Positions 1-7,769 of a stretch of DNA of 64,000 bases are shown one piece after another. The translations under genes and the position numbers were made by a program. This DNA comes from Streptantibioticus silvisoli (GTDB taxonomy: Bacteria; Actinomycetota; Actinomycetes; Streptomycetales; Streptomycetaceae). The notes under the pieces are model-generated. The model was given only the letters and a program-made list of their open reading frames with translations. It did no database searches and was not told the origin of the DNA. Numbering within the stretch: the first letter of the stretch is position 1; the number at the start of each line of letters is the position of its first letter. The DNA lies in the NCBI RefSeq assembly GCF_027947535.2, contig NZ_JAAGKO020000020.1, positions 1 to 64,000 on the forward strand, given 5' to 3'.

Positions 1-266
1 CTTCATGGGTGGGGGTGGCTGGGGGCGGGCGGTCGGCGTTTGGGGGTGAGCCGGCGGCGGCCAGATGGCGTAGTGGAAGGGACGGGGCCGGGGGTGGGGG
101 CAGGCAGCTGGGTGGCCGTTCGTCGCGGGTCGGCAAGGCGATCCGCGGGGAAGGCGGACCGCGCCTCACCAGGCCGTCGACCGTGATCCCGGGCGTGATC
201 GGACCGCCTCAGATCTTTGCTATGGTTTACCCCGTCGCCAGGCTTACGGCCCAGGTGGCACACCCC
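1..266. other. Left flank with no confident gene
   Basis: This GC-rich stretch precedes the tRNA-Leu gene. Open frames exist on both strands, but their translations are rich in Arg, Pro and Gly, lack recognisable domains and have no convincing ribosome binding site. A TATGGT-like hexamer near 221-226, about 40 nt before the tRNA, could be its -10 element, but no clear -35 is visible. It is probably the host side of the integration junction. Confidence 0.4.
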
Positions 267-351
267 GTCCGGGTGGCGGAATGGCAGACGCGCTAGCTTG
301 AGGTGCTAGTGCCCTTTATCGGGCGTGGGGGTTCAAGTCCCCCCTCGGACA
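267..351 (+). tRNA. tRNA-Leu (anticodon GAG)
   Basis: The 85-nt sequence folds as a class II tRNA. The acceptor arm GTCCGGG pairs with CTCGGAC (one G-T). The anticodon arm CTAGC/GCTAG closes a 7-nt loop TTGAGGT, giving anticodon GAG. A long variable arm built on TGCCC/GGGCG is typical of leucine tRNAs, and the T arm contains GGTTCAAGTCC. The discriminator is A at 351 and CCA is not encoded. The gene sits at the left edge of the mobile region and is read antisense by the last codons of the serine integrase, so its 3' half is the likely integration target. Confidence 0.95.
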
Positions 352-1993
352 CGCACAGTACGCCCATAGGTGCTGGTCGACTCTCGACCAGCACCTTTTG
401 CGTTTCGTGGTCGTAGGTCAGGGTCAGCCCGAGCTGCCGGTAGACCTCCGCCGAGTCCGCCGGGTCCGCCTTCGACAAGACGGACAGCAGTCCGCCCATC
501 GCGTTGACGAGCCCGCTGATCTCATCGCGGGTGAGTCGTCGCGGGGTCTCGCCGTTCTCGCCAATCTGGGTGAGCCGGACCTGCGCGGTGATGCGTTCGG
601 CTTGGACCTCACGGCTCCAGGAGGCGACGAGGGTCGGGTCGCCGCCGGCCTCGGCGACGGCACGGTGCTGGGCGAGCTTGCGATCGCATTCGGCGATCAC
701 GCGCCGCAGAGCCTGGGCCTCCATGTCCTCCCCCGGCTGAGAGTCCTCCATCGTGGTCAGCGCGTGCTCGATCAACGGTGCGGAGAAGGTCTGGGCGAGC
801 CAGTGGTCGACCGAGTCCTTGAGGTTCGCCTCGCGCAGGTAGACGTTGAGCGGGTGGTCGACCTTGTTCGCGAGGGCGTACTCATTCGGGTACCGGCAGC
901 GGTAGTACGCCTCGTCGTTGGCCCAATTCCCCTGCATACGCCGACCACAACTCTTGTGGAGCAGAAGGCTCTTGAACGCGTAGCTGTGGTGCGTACGGAC
1001 GACCTGGCGGCCGGTCGAGGACGGGCCGCGTTTGCCCAGGCGTTCCTGAACACGCTTGAACCGCGCAGGTGAGGTCAGTTCCTTGTGGGTGGGCTTGTCG
1101 GACAGGACCCAGGCGTCCTTGGGGTTCCACTTCAACTTTGTCTCGTGTCCGAGGGCGACGTCCTCGACGTCGATCAGGACCTCGTCCTTGCGCTGTTTGT
1201 TCCACACCTCATGACCGGTGTAGCGGGGGTTAGTCAGGATGGTGCGCACCGCGCTCTTGGACCAGGCGGTCCCGGTGCGGTGGGGGTTGCGCTTGCGGTC
1301 GTAGGCCGAGGGGCAGGGGATGCCGTCGTCGGTGAGGCGCTGGGCGATGGCGAAGTAGCCGATACCCGAGTCGTACTCCTCGAAGATCCGCTCCACAACC
1401 GGGGCAGTGACCGGGTCTGGCTCCAGCCGATGCAGCCGCTTGCCGTCCGCCGCCTTCGCCGGGTTCGGGTGCGGGCCGGCGTCGACCAGCATGTAGCCGT
1501 ACGGCGGGCGACCTCCGAGGAAGCGGCCCTCGATCTTCGCCTGCGCGGCCATCGCGGTGCGGACCCGGATCTTGATGCGGTTCCGCTCGCCCTTGCTGAC
1601 CCCGCCGAAGACCGACATGACGAGGTCGTGCGCCTCGGACTCCGGGTCGACCGCGCCGCCGACCTCCGGCACCCACAACGGAACGCCGTAGTGGACGAAG
1701 ACGGGAAAGGTGAGCCCGAACTGGTTGCCGTAGAAGGCGCGCTGCGGTTCGCCGATGACGACTGCGTCGAAGCCGCGGTTCGGGTTCTTCAGGGACTCCA
1801 GCAGCCGGGCCGCCTGCGGTCGGCGCTTCCAGGGGATGGAGCGGGACTGGCCGATGTCGAAGAACTCGGTGACGATCTCGCCGTGGGATTCGATGAGGGC
1901 GTTCGCCCGGGTGAATTGCCAGTTCCGTGAGGCGACGGGGTCCTGCTGATCCTCTGTGGAGCATCGGCCGGCGAAGGCGTATTTCACGCTCAT
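293..1993 (-). CDS. Large serine recombinase (site-specific integrase)
   Basis: Expected to integrate and excise the element by serine recombination. The 566-aa protein has an N-terminal resolvase domain with catalytic Ser12 in GRCSTEDQQ and a conserved-arginine segment near SKGERNRIKIRVR. The recombinase domain opens with GGRPPYGY, followed by a Cys-containing ribbon (SCGRRM...YYRCRYP, about residues 345-375) and an Arg/Glu-rich helical segment typical of the C-terminal coiled coil. AGGAGG precedes the ATG by about 4 nt, and the ATG overlaps the stop of the small upstream gene. Its last 19 or so codons are the complement of the tRNA-Leu gene, so this C-terminus is borrowed from the target and would differ in the excised circle. 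Confidence 0.93.
   Translation of the reverse strand: MSVKYAFAGRCSTEDQQDPVASRNWQFTRANALIESHGEIVTEFFDIGQSRSIPWKRRPQAARLLESLKNPNRGFDAVVIGEPQRAFYGNQFGLTFPVFVHYGVPLWVPEVGGAVDPESEAHDLVMSVFGGVSKGERNRIKIRVRTAMAAQAKIEGRFLGGRPPYGYMLVDAGPHPNPAKAADGKRLHRLEPDPVTAPVVERIFEEYDSGIGYFAIAQRLTDDGIPCPSAYDRKRNPHRTGTAWSKSAVRTILTNPRYTGHEVWNKQRKDEVLIDVEDVALGHETKLKWNPKDAWVLSDKPTHKELTSPARFKRVQERLGKRGPSSTGRQVVRTHHSYAFKSLLLHKSCGRRMQGNWANDEAYYRCRYPNEYALANKVDHPLNVYLREANLKDSVDHWLAQTFSAPLIEHALTTMEDSQPGEDMEAQALRRVIAECDRKLAQHRAVAEAGGDPTLVASWSREVQAERITAQVRLTQIGENGETPRRLTRDEISGLVNAMGGLLSVLSKADPADSAEVYRQLGLTLTYDHETQKVLVESRPAPMGVLCVSEGGLEPPRPIKGTSTSS
325..355. other. Inferred attachment site in the tRNA-Leu 3' end
   Basis: The integrase gene ends inside the tRNA gene and element genes start immediately to its right, so one integration junction should lie in or just after the tRNA 3' half. 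The exact crossover cannot be read from one end: large serine recombinases need only a 2-bp identical core, and I found no second copy of the tRNA 3' sequence in the window. The coordinates are therefore only indicative. Confidence 0.35.
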
Positions 1994-2202
1994 GCCGCCT
2001 CCTTTCCTGGTGTTTCCTTTCCGCTCGGGGATGGAGTCGGCAAGGACTGCTGATCGTGGTGTTGTTGGTGAACGGTGCGGATCAGCCGCAGGAGCGCTCG
2101 TGCGGCGCCCGGGGTCAGGAAGGGTGGTTCCGTCGGCAAAACGACGGTGACCGGGACTTCTTCCTGTTGCTCATCCCGTGAGTACTCTCGACCGTCAGCC
2201 AT
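1990..2202 (-). CDS. Small protein coupled to the integrase
   Basis: A 70-aa acidic-to-neutral protein of unknown family. It has a hydrophilic N-terminus, one amphipathic helix-like stretch around residues 30-45 (PGAARALLRLIRTVHQQHH), and a Pro/Ser/Lys-rich tail. Its stop overlaps the integrase ATG (ATGA), so the two are probably translated together, which makes a role in recombination plausible. A recombination directionality factor or DNA-binding accessory is possible, but no motif proves it. No strong Shine-Dalgarno is visible before the ATG. Confidence 0.6.
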   Translation of the reverse strand: MADGREYSRDEQQEEVPVTVVLPTEPPFLTPGAARALLRLIRTVHQQHHDQQSLPTPSPSGKETPGKEAA

Positions 2203-2310
2203 GGCGGAACGCGGAACGTTCAGAAACGTTATGCGGGGCGGCGGCGTTTGAGAATGCTTTTCTGCTCAGCTGGCTGGGAGCGGCGTGGCGTTCGCCACAC
2301 GGCGGGTGTG

Positions 2311-3132
2311 TCACGCCGCGCATGCGATCTCCCGCAACGTGGTTGCCGTCCTGGAAGGCGGCTTTGTGGAGCGAACACGGGGCAATCTCCGTGTTGCCGC
2401 CGACGCGAGAGGGCGGTCCGGAACGCGGAAGATCAGCACGTCGTGGAACTCGGCACCCAAAGATCCGGTCGAGGGTGACCGGAACTGGCGCGCCGGGGGT
2501 GGGATCAGGCGATCGCCGCGCAGTTGCCCAGCCAGTGCGATGCAGTGATCGACGAGGAGAAGCCCGGCGTCCTGCCCGGCCCTCGCGGCATCGTCGATCG
2601 GATCGGTGAAGTTCGGCCCGTCGTGGGTCGTCCGCAGGACGACGGCCGCGTGCGCGCCGGGGCGCAGCAGGGGCAGACAGTGCGCGAGCGTACGGCGCAG
2701 AGCGTCGGCGGGGGCGAGGGCTGGGGTGGGGCGGAGACCGGCGAGGAGGAGATCGACGGTGCCGGTCATGCCGGTCAGCTGTCCGGCGGCGCGGCGCGGG
2801 GTGCCGTCGAGGAGGAGGGCGTCGGTGTGAGCGTCGGTGCGGCGGCGGGTGGCGGTGATGTTGGCGCGGGCGACGGACCACCAGCGTCGGTCGTCGGTGA
2901 TCCCGATGGCATTGCGGCCGGCGCGGAGGGCTTCGACGATGACGGTGCCGGCGCCGCAGCCCGGGTCGAGGACGGTGTCGCCAGCCGCGGTGAGGTGGTC
3001 GATGGCGAGGCGGGCGACGGCCGGGGGCACGCGGTCGGCGTCGTGCACAGTGGCGGAGATGTAGGGGCCCTGACGGAGTTGTCCGCGCGGGCTGGTCTGT
3101 CCAGTGGCCCAGACCGATCCGAGGGCGGTCAT
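2311..3132 (-). CDS. SAM-dependent DNA/RNA methyltransferase-like protein, degenerate catalytic motif
   Basis: A 273-aa Rossmann-type protein. SAM-binding motif I is clear (DTVLDPGCGAGTVIVEAL, around residues 52-70), as in TRM11-type and N6/N4 DNA methylases. The usual catalytic motif IV (D/N-P-P-Y) is not found; the equivalent strand reads VDLLLAGLRPTP, so base methylation may be lost or the substrate may differ. Its ATG overlaps the stop of the upstream partner gene (ATGA), so the pair is translationally coupled. The C-terminal 30 residues are Arg-rich and look disordered. Confidence 0.7.
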   Translation of the reverse strand: MTALGSVWATGQTSPRGQLRQGPYISATVHDADRVPPAVARLAIDHLTAAGDTVLDPGCGAGTVIVEALRAGRNAIGITDDRRWWSVARANITATRRRTDAHTDALLLDGTPRRAAGQLTGMTGTVDLLLAGLRPTPALAPADALRRTLAHCLPLLRPGAHAAVVLRTTHDGPNFTDPIDDAARAGQDAGLLLVDHCIALAGQLRGDRLIPPPARQFRSPSTGSLGAEFHDVLIFRVPDRPLASAATRRLPRVRSTKPPSRTATTLREIACAA

Positions 3133-4067
3133 CGGCGTGCTCCCGTTTCGCGGGCTTCCCGGGCGCCGGGCATGGCGAAGAGGAACAGGTCCGCGTGTCG
3201 GCGTGGCCAGGGAGGTCCGTCGTGGTCCGCGAAGCCAGCGGGCCGCTCAGCCGCCAGGGCGTCGCGCCGGATAGGGACTTCGAGCAGCGGGACGCGGTCG
3301 ATCTGAACGAGTCCGCCTGCGGCGGCCGATCGTCGAAGTGCCGTGCCGAGGTTCCCCACCCGGTTCCCGGATGCGTAACCGTGCGTGATGACGGCCAGAG
3401 TTCCGCCGGGACGCAGGAGATGACTCCACGTGACGCTCGGCACGGCGGCCGGAGCGGGTTTGTGGGCGATGAGGATCACCGTGTCGAAGCGATCCGCGTC
3501 CCACGCCACCGGGTCCGACGGTGTGGTGGTGACGCGGTCCGCGACGTCACCGAGGCCGGCTGCCAATAGTCCGGAGTCTGGACCGAGGTCGGCTTCGGGG
3601 GGCAGGGCCGTGCCGGGCGTCGGGACGGGGTGTGAGTCGCGGTCCGGTTCGGTGGGGAAGCCGGCGGGTCCGGACTTGGGTCCGTCGTGGAGGCGGACTT
3701 CGAGGTGGCGGCCCAGGCGCGCGCCGACGGCGGCGATCTCCATGAGCGGGATCATCTGGCGGCCTCGCCGCCGCGCCGCGTCATCGGCGTTCAGCACGCC
3801 CCGGGTTCCTGACCATTCCGAAACAGCCGCAGCGGCGAGAACCAGAACCCTGCCGCTGGCCGGGGAATAGTGCTCGACGAGCATTTCGGCCGCATTGAGC
3901 ATCCAGGTCGGCGTCGTCCGCGATTCGGGGTGGTCCAGTGCGACGGCCCAGACCTGATTCCGCCCCCATGGCCCCTGGTGTTCTTTGGCGCCCAGGGTGG
4001 CGTTTACCTGGTGATGCGATGAATCGGGGAAAGCGTCGGCTGGACTGGTTGCTGGTTGGTGGGGCAT
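3129..4067 (-). CDS. Partner of the methyltransferase-like gene, Rossmann-like fold without clear SAM motif
   Basis: A 312-aa protein when started at the ATG at 4067, which has AGGAGG about 9 nt upstream; a longer frame exists but its extra N-terminus looks non-coding. The C-terminal half resembles the late strands of a class I methyltransferase (FDTVILIAHKP, then LLRPGGTLAVITHGY), but no GxGxG SAM loop can be seen. The N-terminal part contains WAVALDHPESRTTPTWML and a hydrophobic strand RVLVLAAAAV. Translational coupling to the next gene suggests the two act as a heteromer, with this one perhaps non-catalytic. Confidence 0.55.
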   Translation of the reverse strand: MPHQPATSPADAFPDSSHHQVNATLGAKEHQGPWGRNQVWAVALDHPESRTTPTWMLNAAEMLVEHYSPASGRVLVLAAAAVSEWSGTRGVLNADDAARRRGRQMIPLMEIAAVGARLGRHLEVRLHDGPKSGPAGFPTEPDRDSHPVPTPGTALPPEADLGPDSGLLAAGLGDVADRVTTTPSDPVAWDADRFDTVILIAHKPAPAAVPSVTWSHLLRPGGTLAVITHGYASGNRVGNLGTALRRSAAAGGLVQIDRVPLLEVPIRRDALAAERPAGFADHDGPPWPRRHADLFLFAMPGAREARETGARR

Positions 4068-4607
4068 TTGAGGTGTCCTCCTGGGAGCTGCCGATGTGCT
4101 GGCACTCCAAGAGGCGCGTTTCCGGGCCCTTTTTGGACAGGTCCAGTCGAGGAATCTTCCGGCCAGGATGGGACTGGGCGAGTCCCCGGCTGGGTGGAGG
4201 TGCTGGTCTGTCACCAAGGGCAGGGATTTAAGCGTTCAGGCGACGGGCACGCGGCACACATCAACGAGCAATTCTTCCTTGTCCCAGAGGGCGGGGCACC
4301 ATGGTCAACCGCTGGGGCCCGGTCCGGGGGTTCCACAGCGTGCCGGTGCTCACGATCGACACCTAGATCACGACTAAACCTCCTGATCGGAGGCTATTAA
4401 AGACCCTATCCCCCTCCGTTCGGATGGCCCAGCCTGGTGGCGGCGCGGACCCGGTCGGAGTCGGTCGCGGTCTCTGTATTTAGTCGTTTCTTTTCGCCGG
4501 TCTCGGTGCTTCGGAACGGGACCTTGTCTCTTTCCTGTCCTTTTCTTGTCGGTGGACTGGCTTGCTGGTCGGCGTCACAACTCCTTCGTTCCGGAGAGGC
4601 GCCCAGC
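4068..4607. other. 540-bp divergent intergenic region, regulatory or oriT candidate
   Basis: This region separates the leftward methyltransferase pair from the rightward transfer operon. No gene is supported. It contains a small inverted repeat CCTCC-TGATC-GGAGG at 4379-4393 followed by an AT-rich CTATTAAAG, and a promoter-like CTGTATTTAG at 4474-4483. Its position directly before the transfer genes and the local AT enrichment make it the most natural place for the transfer promoter and possibly the origin of transfer, but no nic-site consensus was recognised. Confidence 0.4.
4453..4483 (+). promoter_or_regulatory. Candidate promoter of the transfer operon
   Basis: GGTCG at 4453-4457 is separated by exactly 18 nt from GTATTTAG at 4476-4483. 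The spacing and the GTATTTAG half match the four leftward repeats at 24588-27270 (GGGAAT-N18-GTATTTAG); the -35 half is degenerate. A transcript starting near 4490 would give a leader of about 120 nt before the ATG at 4608. Confidence 0.3.
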
Positions 4608-5582
4608 ATGGCCACTCAACCCATCACTCCTCGCGGAAGCGCCGGGCGGGATCGGCAGTACCCGCTCGACGTGGCGCGAGATCCCTTCGCTGCTCTGACC
4701 GCCGGCCCATCTCCCGCAGCCGTGGACGGCCGCGATTTTCCCGGCCTTCCGAACCGGAATATACCCCTGGATGAATTGCGGGACCGACTGCTCAGCCGTC
4801 ATTGCTCCCCGACAACCCGTGACGCGGTCTGGCGGTATCTCATCAGCCGTTCCCGAGAAGAGGGGGCAGCTTGGACGCTGGCATGTGCGGGAATGGCGCT
4901 GCCCGCGCTGGCCGGTGTGGCGCAGTGGCTTTCGGCGCGGTTTCCCGGCGAGGTGTACGACGTTCACGCGGAAGTGCTGGCGGGATTCCTGAACGCGCTG
5001 ACGACGGTCGATCTGGACCGGCCGCGGGTGCTGGTGCGGCTGCGGTGGTCGGCCTACCGGCAGGGACTGGCAGCGCTGACCGAGGCGCTGGACGCGCCGG
5101 CCCCCACGAGTCCGGAGTTCCATTCGGCGCCGCCGCGGCCTCCGTGGGGGCATCCGGACCTGGTGCTGGACAAGGCGGTCGGTGCGGGAGTCCTGACCCG
5201 AACCGAGGCGGACCTGATCGGTGATACCCGGCTGGACGAGGTCTCGGTCACTGAGTGGGCCGACCGTAACCATACGACCGGGGCCGCCGCGTACAAGGCC
5301 CGCCGTCGGGCGGAACTGCGCCTGGTCGCCTACCTGCGCGATGAGGCGCGCGACACCGACGGTGACGATCCGGTCGCCACCGAAGCCATGGACACCTTGC
5401 TCGCGGACGCCGGGCGACGGCCCGTTTCATCACTCGATGTGACGGTGATCGGGCGCGGTGGGGGCGAAGAAGTCGCGCGGAGCGTGTCCAAAACGGGGGC
5501 GGATTCCGGTCTTTTGGGGTGCGGGGGCAGTGCGCCCGCTTCGACGCCGGAACCGGACTCGGAGGTGCGCCGATGCGCCTGA
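4608..5582 (+). CDS. First gene of the transfer operon, unknown function, sigma region 4-like segment
   Basis: A 324-aa protein; the ATG at 4608 follows GGAGAGG by about 9 nt, while the frame extends further upstream without a better start. It is predicted to be soluble. The middle part (about residues 60-170) is helical with many Leu/Ala/Trp residues. Around residues 215-250 the segment VTEWADRNHTTGAAAYKARR followed by Arg/Leu-rich sequence resembles a helix-turn-helix such as sigma region 4. The C-terminus is Gly/Ser-rich. Its stop overlaps the start of the VirB2-like gene, so it is co-translated with the conjugation genes. It may be a regulator of the operon, but this is inference. Confidence 0.6.
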   Translation: MATQPITPRGSAGRDRQYPLDVARDPFAALTAGPSPAAVDGRDFPGLPNRNIPLDELRDRLLSRHCSPTTRDAVWRYLISRSREEGAAWTLACAGMALPALAGVAQWLSARFPGEVYDVHAEVLAGFLNALTTVDLDRPRVLVRLRWSAYRQGLAALTEALDAPAPTSPEFHSAPPRPPWGHPDLVLDKAVGAGVLTRTEADLIGDTRLDEVSVTEWADRNHTTGAAAYKARRRAELRLVAYLRDEARDTDGDDPVATEAMDTLLADAGRRPVSSLDVTVIGRGGGEEVARSVSKTGADSGLLGCGGSAPASTPEPDSEVRRCA

Positions 5583-5998
5583 TACCTCAATCCCACCGAC
5601 TCGCCGGGACACTCGTCCCCCTCATGGTCATCCACTGCCGCACGGTCGCGCGGCTGATCCGCCGGTGGCGCCGCCCGCTGGCCCTCACCCTCCTCGCCGC
5701 CCTGGTCACCCTGGCCAGCGGCTCATCCGCCCACGCCGCCACCGGGCATGAAGTGCTGGCGATCGCCAGCTCGGTGGGCGCGATCCTGACGAACATCCGC
5801 AACTGGATCATGGGCATCCTCGCCGGCCTGGCCACCGTGTTCCTCACGATCGGCGGTGTCCGGTACCTGATGGCCAGCGGCGACCCGGGCGAGGTGGAGA
5901 AGGCCAAGACCGCGTTCCGCAGCGCCGGCTACGGCTACGCGCTCGCCGCCCTGGCCCCACTGGTCGTCCAGGTTCTCAAGGGCATCGTGGGTGCCTGA
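5573..5998 (+). CDS. VirB2/TrbC-like pilin subunit of the conjugation system
   Basis: Predicted 141-aa membrane protein. The ATG at 5573 follows GGAGGTGCGCCG and overlaps the previous stop. A positively charged N-terminus and hydrophobic segment end in a signal-peptidase-like site (SSAHA then ATG, residues 51-58). Two further hydrophobic helices follow (WIMGILAGLATVFLTIGGVRY and ALAALAPLVVQVLKGIVGA) with a charged loop ASGDPGEVEKAKTAFRSAGYG between them. This is the classic VirB2/TrbC layout: cleaved leader, two membrane helices, small polar loop. It should form the membrane or surface conduit with the downstream VirB6-, VirB3- and VirB4-like proteins. Confidence 0.8.
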   Translation: MRLIPQSHRLAGTLVPLMVIHCRTVARLIRRWRRPLALTLLAALVTLASGSSAHAATGHEVLAIASSVGAILTNIRNWIMGILAGLATVFLTIGGVRYLMASGDPGEVEKAKTAFRSAGYGYALAALAPLVVQVLKGIVGA

Positions 5999-7769
5999 TG
6001 CCACCGACCACGTTCCGTTCGAACCGGCGGTGTAAGGCGCTCGCCTTGGTCCTCACCACGACCGTGGCGGTAGTCGTGCTGGCGTTGCCCGCTCAGGCGG
6101 CGCCGCCTCAACCGGCCCCGCCCGCCGCACCCACGGCGACTGCGTCCCCCGCCTCCTCCCCGAGCCCCCGTTCGCCGGCTCCGGCATCCACCGCACCCAC
6201 GACCCCGGCAGCCGAGCCGACCGGCGACACGTCCAGCGATTCCGGGGGCGGGATCTCCGGGTGGATCGCCGACTCGATCGTCGACGCGATCAACTCGTTC
6301 TTCAAGGCGTGGTCTCCGACGCGCTCAACCCGCTGCTCGACCTGCTCGGCCGCACCCTGCTGACCACGCCCACACCCGCCCAGCTGCCCAGGATCGGCGA
6401 GCTGTGGAACAACTCCTGGGACATCGTGGTCGCCAGCTACGCGCTACTGGTCACGATCGCCGGCGTCATCGTCATGGCCCACGAGACCGCCCAGACCCGC
6501 TACTCCATCAAGCAGCTGGCCACGCGCATCCCACTGGGGTTCATCGCCGCAGCCATGTCGCTGTTCGTCTGCGGCCAGGCCGTGGTCGTCGCCAACGCGC
6601 TGTCCCGCGCGGTAATGGGCCCCGGCGTCGACGAGAACACCGCGAGCCAGACCCTGCGCAACCTCATCCTGTCCCCAATCAACTTCCAGTCCGGCGGCCT
6701 GTACCTGGTGCTGCTCGGCGGGGTGCTGGCTGGCCTGTTGGTCGCGCTCCTGGTCGTCTACGCGGTCCGGGTCTCGCTGACGGTGATCCTGATCGCCGGG
6801 GCACCGGTGGCGTTGATGTGTCACGCGCTGCCGCAGACCGAGGGGATCGCGCGGTGGTGGTGGAAGGCGTTCGGCGGCCTGCTCGCGATCCAGGTGGTGC
6901 AGTCCCTGACGCTCATCACCGCGATGCGGGTCTTCCTCGGACCGGGCGGGTTCACGATGTTCGACACGACGCAGACCGGCCTGGTCAACCTGGTCGTCTC
7001 CCTGGGGCTGGTCTACATCCTGTTCAAGACGCCGTTCTGGATTCTCGGCAGCATCGGCCTGAGCAACAAGGGCAACTTCGCCAGCAGCCTGGCCAGGGAC
7101 TACGTCGTGGCCAAGTCGATGGGCATGCTGAAGCCCGCCGCCCCCAAGAGCCGCCCGCAGAAGACCACGCGGTCCGCCTCAGCCAGTCCGGCAGCCGCGC
7201 AGCGCCGGGGACGGTCGACGTCCAGCAGCACCCTCGGTTCCGTGCCGGCGGCGGGCCGACCACGCCGGACACTGACCCCGCCCGGCCAACCGCTGTTCCT
7301 GTCCCCGGCGCCCACTCCGGACAGCGCCTCCCGCCCGGCGGAACGCCCCTCCGGGCCACCCCCGGCCCCGGTGTTCCAGGAACCGGGCAAACCACCGAGC
7401 GGCCCTGCTGACCGCACGCCGGTCCCCTCACCGCGGCCTGCACAACCACCGGGTCCACCGGCCTTCCGCCCGCCGGGCGGCACACCGCGCAGGCCACCTC
7501 GCACGGCTCCGCGTTCCGCACCTCCGGCCGCGACGTTCAGCTCGCCGAACCGGCCGCCCGCGCCGGCCCCGCGCCCGTCCGGCACGCCGCCCGCCGCCAC
7601 GTTCTCGCCGCCGGCCACGGCGCCGTCCCCGTCCCCGGTACGGCGACCCTGGCCACCGGCCACCCCCACCTTCAGCTCCCCCCGCCCGGCTCAGCCCGCC
7701 AAGCCGCCGCGCGTCCTGCCGCCCCAGCGATCCCCCCGCCGCAACAGCCCAGGAGGTGAACCCCGATGA
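5998..7769 (+). pseudogene. VirB6/TrbL-like polytopic membrane protein, frameshifted near 6306
   Basis: The gene starts at 5998, overlapping the VirB2-like stop. It encodes a signal peptide (LALVLTTTVAVVVLALPAQA), a Pro/Ala/Ser-rich stretch and an amphipathic segment ending NSFFK at 6306. The frame then runs out at 6363, while the frame one base back continues without interruption to 7769. That part has at least five hydrophobic segments (for example SYALLVTIAGVIVMA and GGLYLVLLGGVLAGLLVALLV), a conserved loop and a long Pro-rich C-terminus. Restoring one G at AAGGCG joins the two parts smoothly (FFKGVVSDALN). No slippery heptamer is visible, so a real deletion or sequence error is likelier than programmed frameshifting. 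Intact, it would be the inner-membrane channel protein. Confidence 0.75.

Noticed and set aside
6290-6320. Programmed -1 frameshifting in the VirB6-like gene
   Set aside because: The shift direction fits, but there is no X-XXY-YYZ slippery site or downstream stimulatory structure that I can see; a lost G is simpler.
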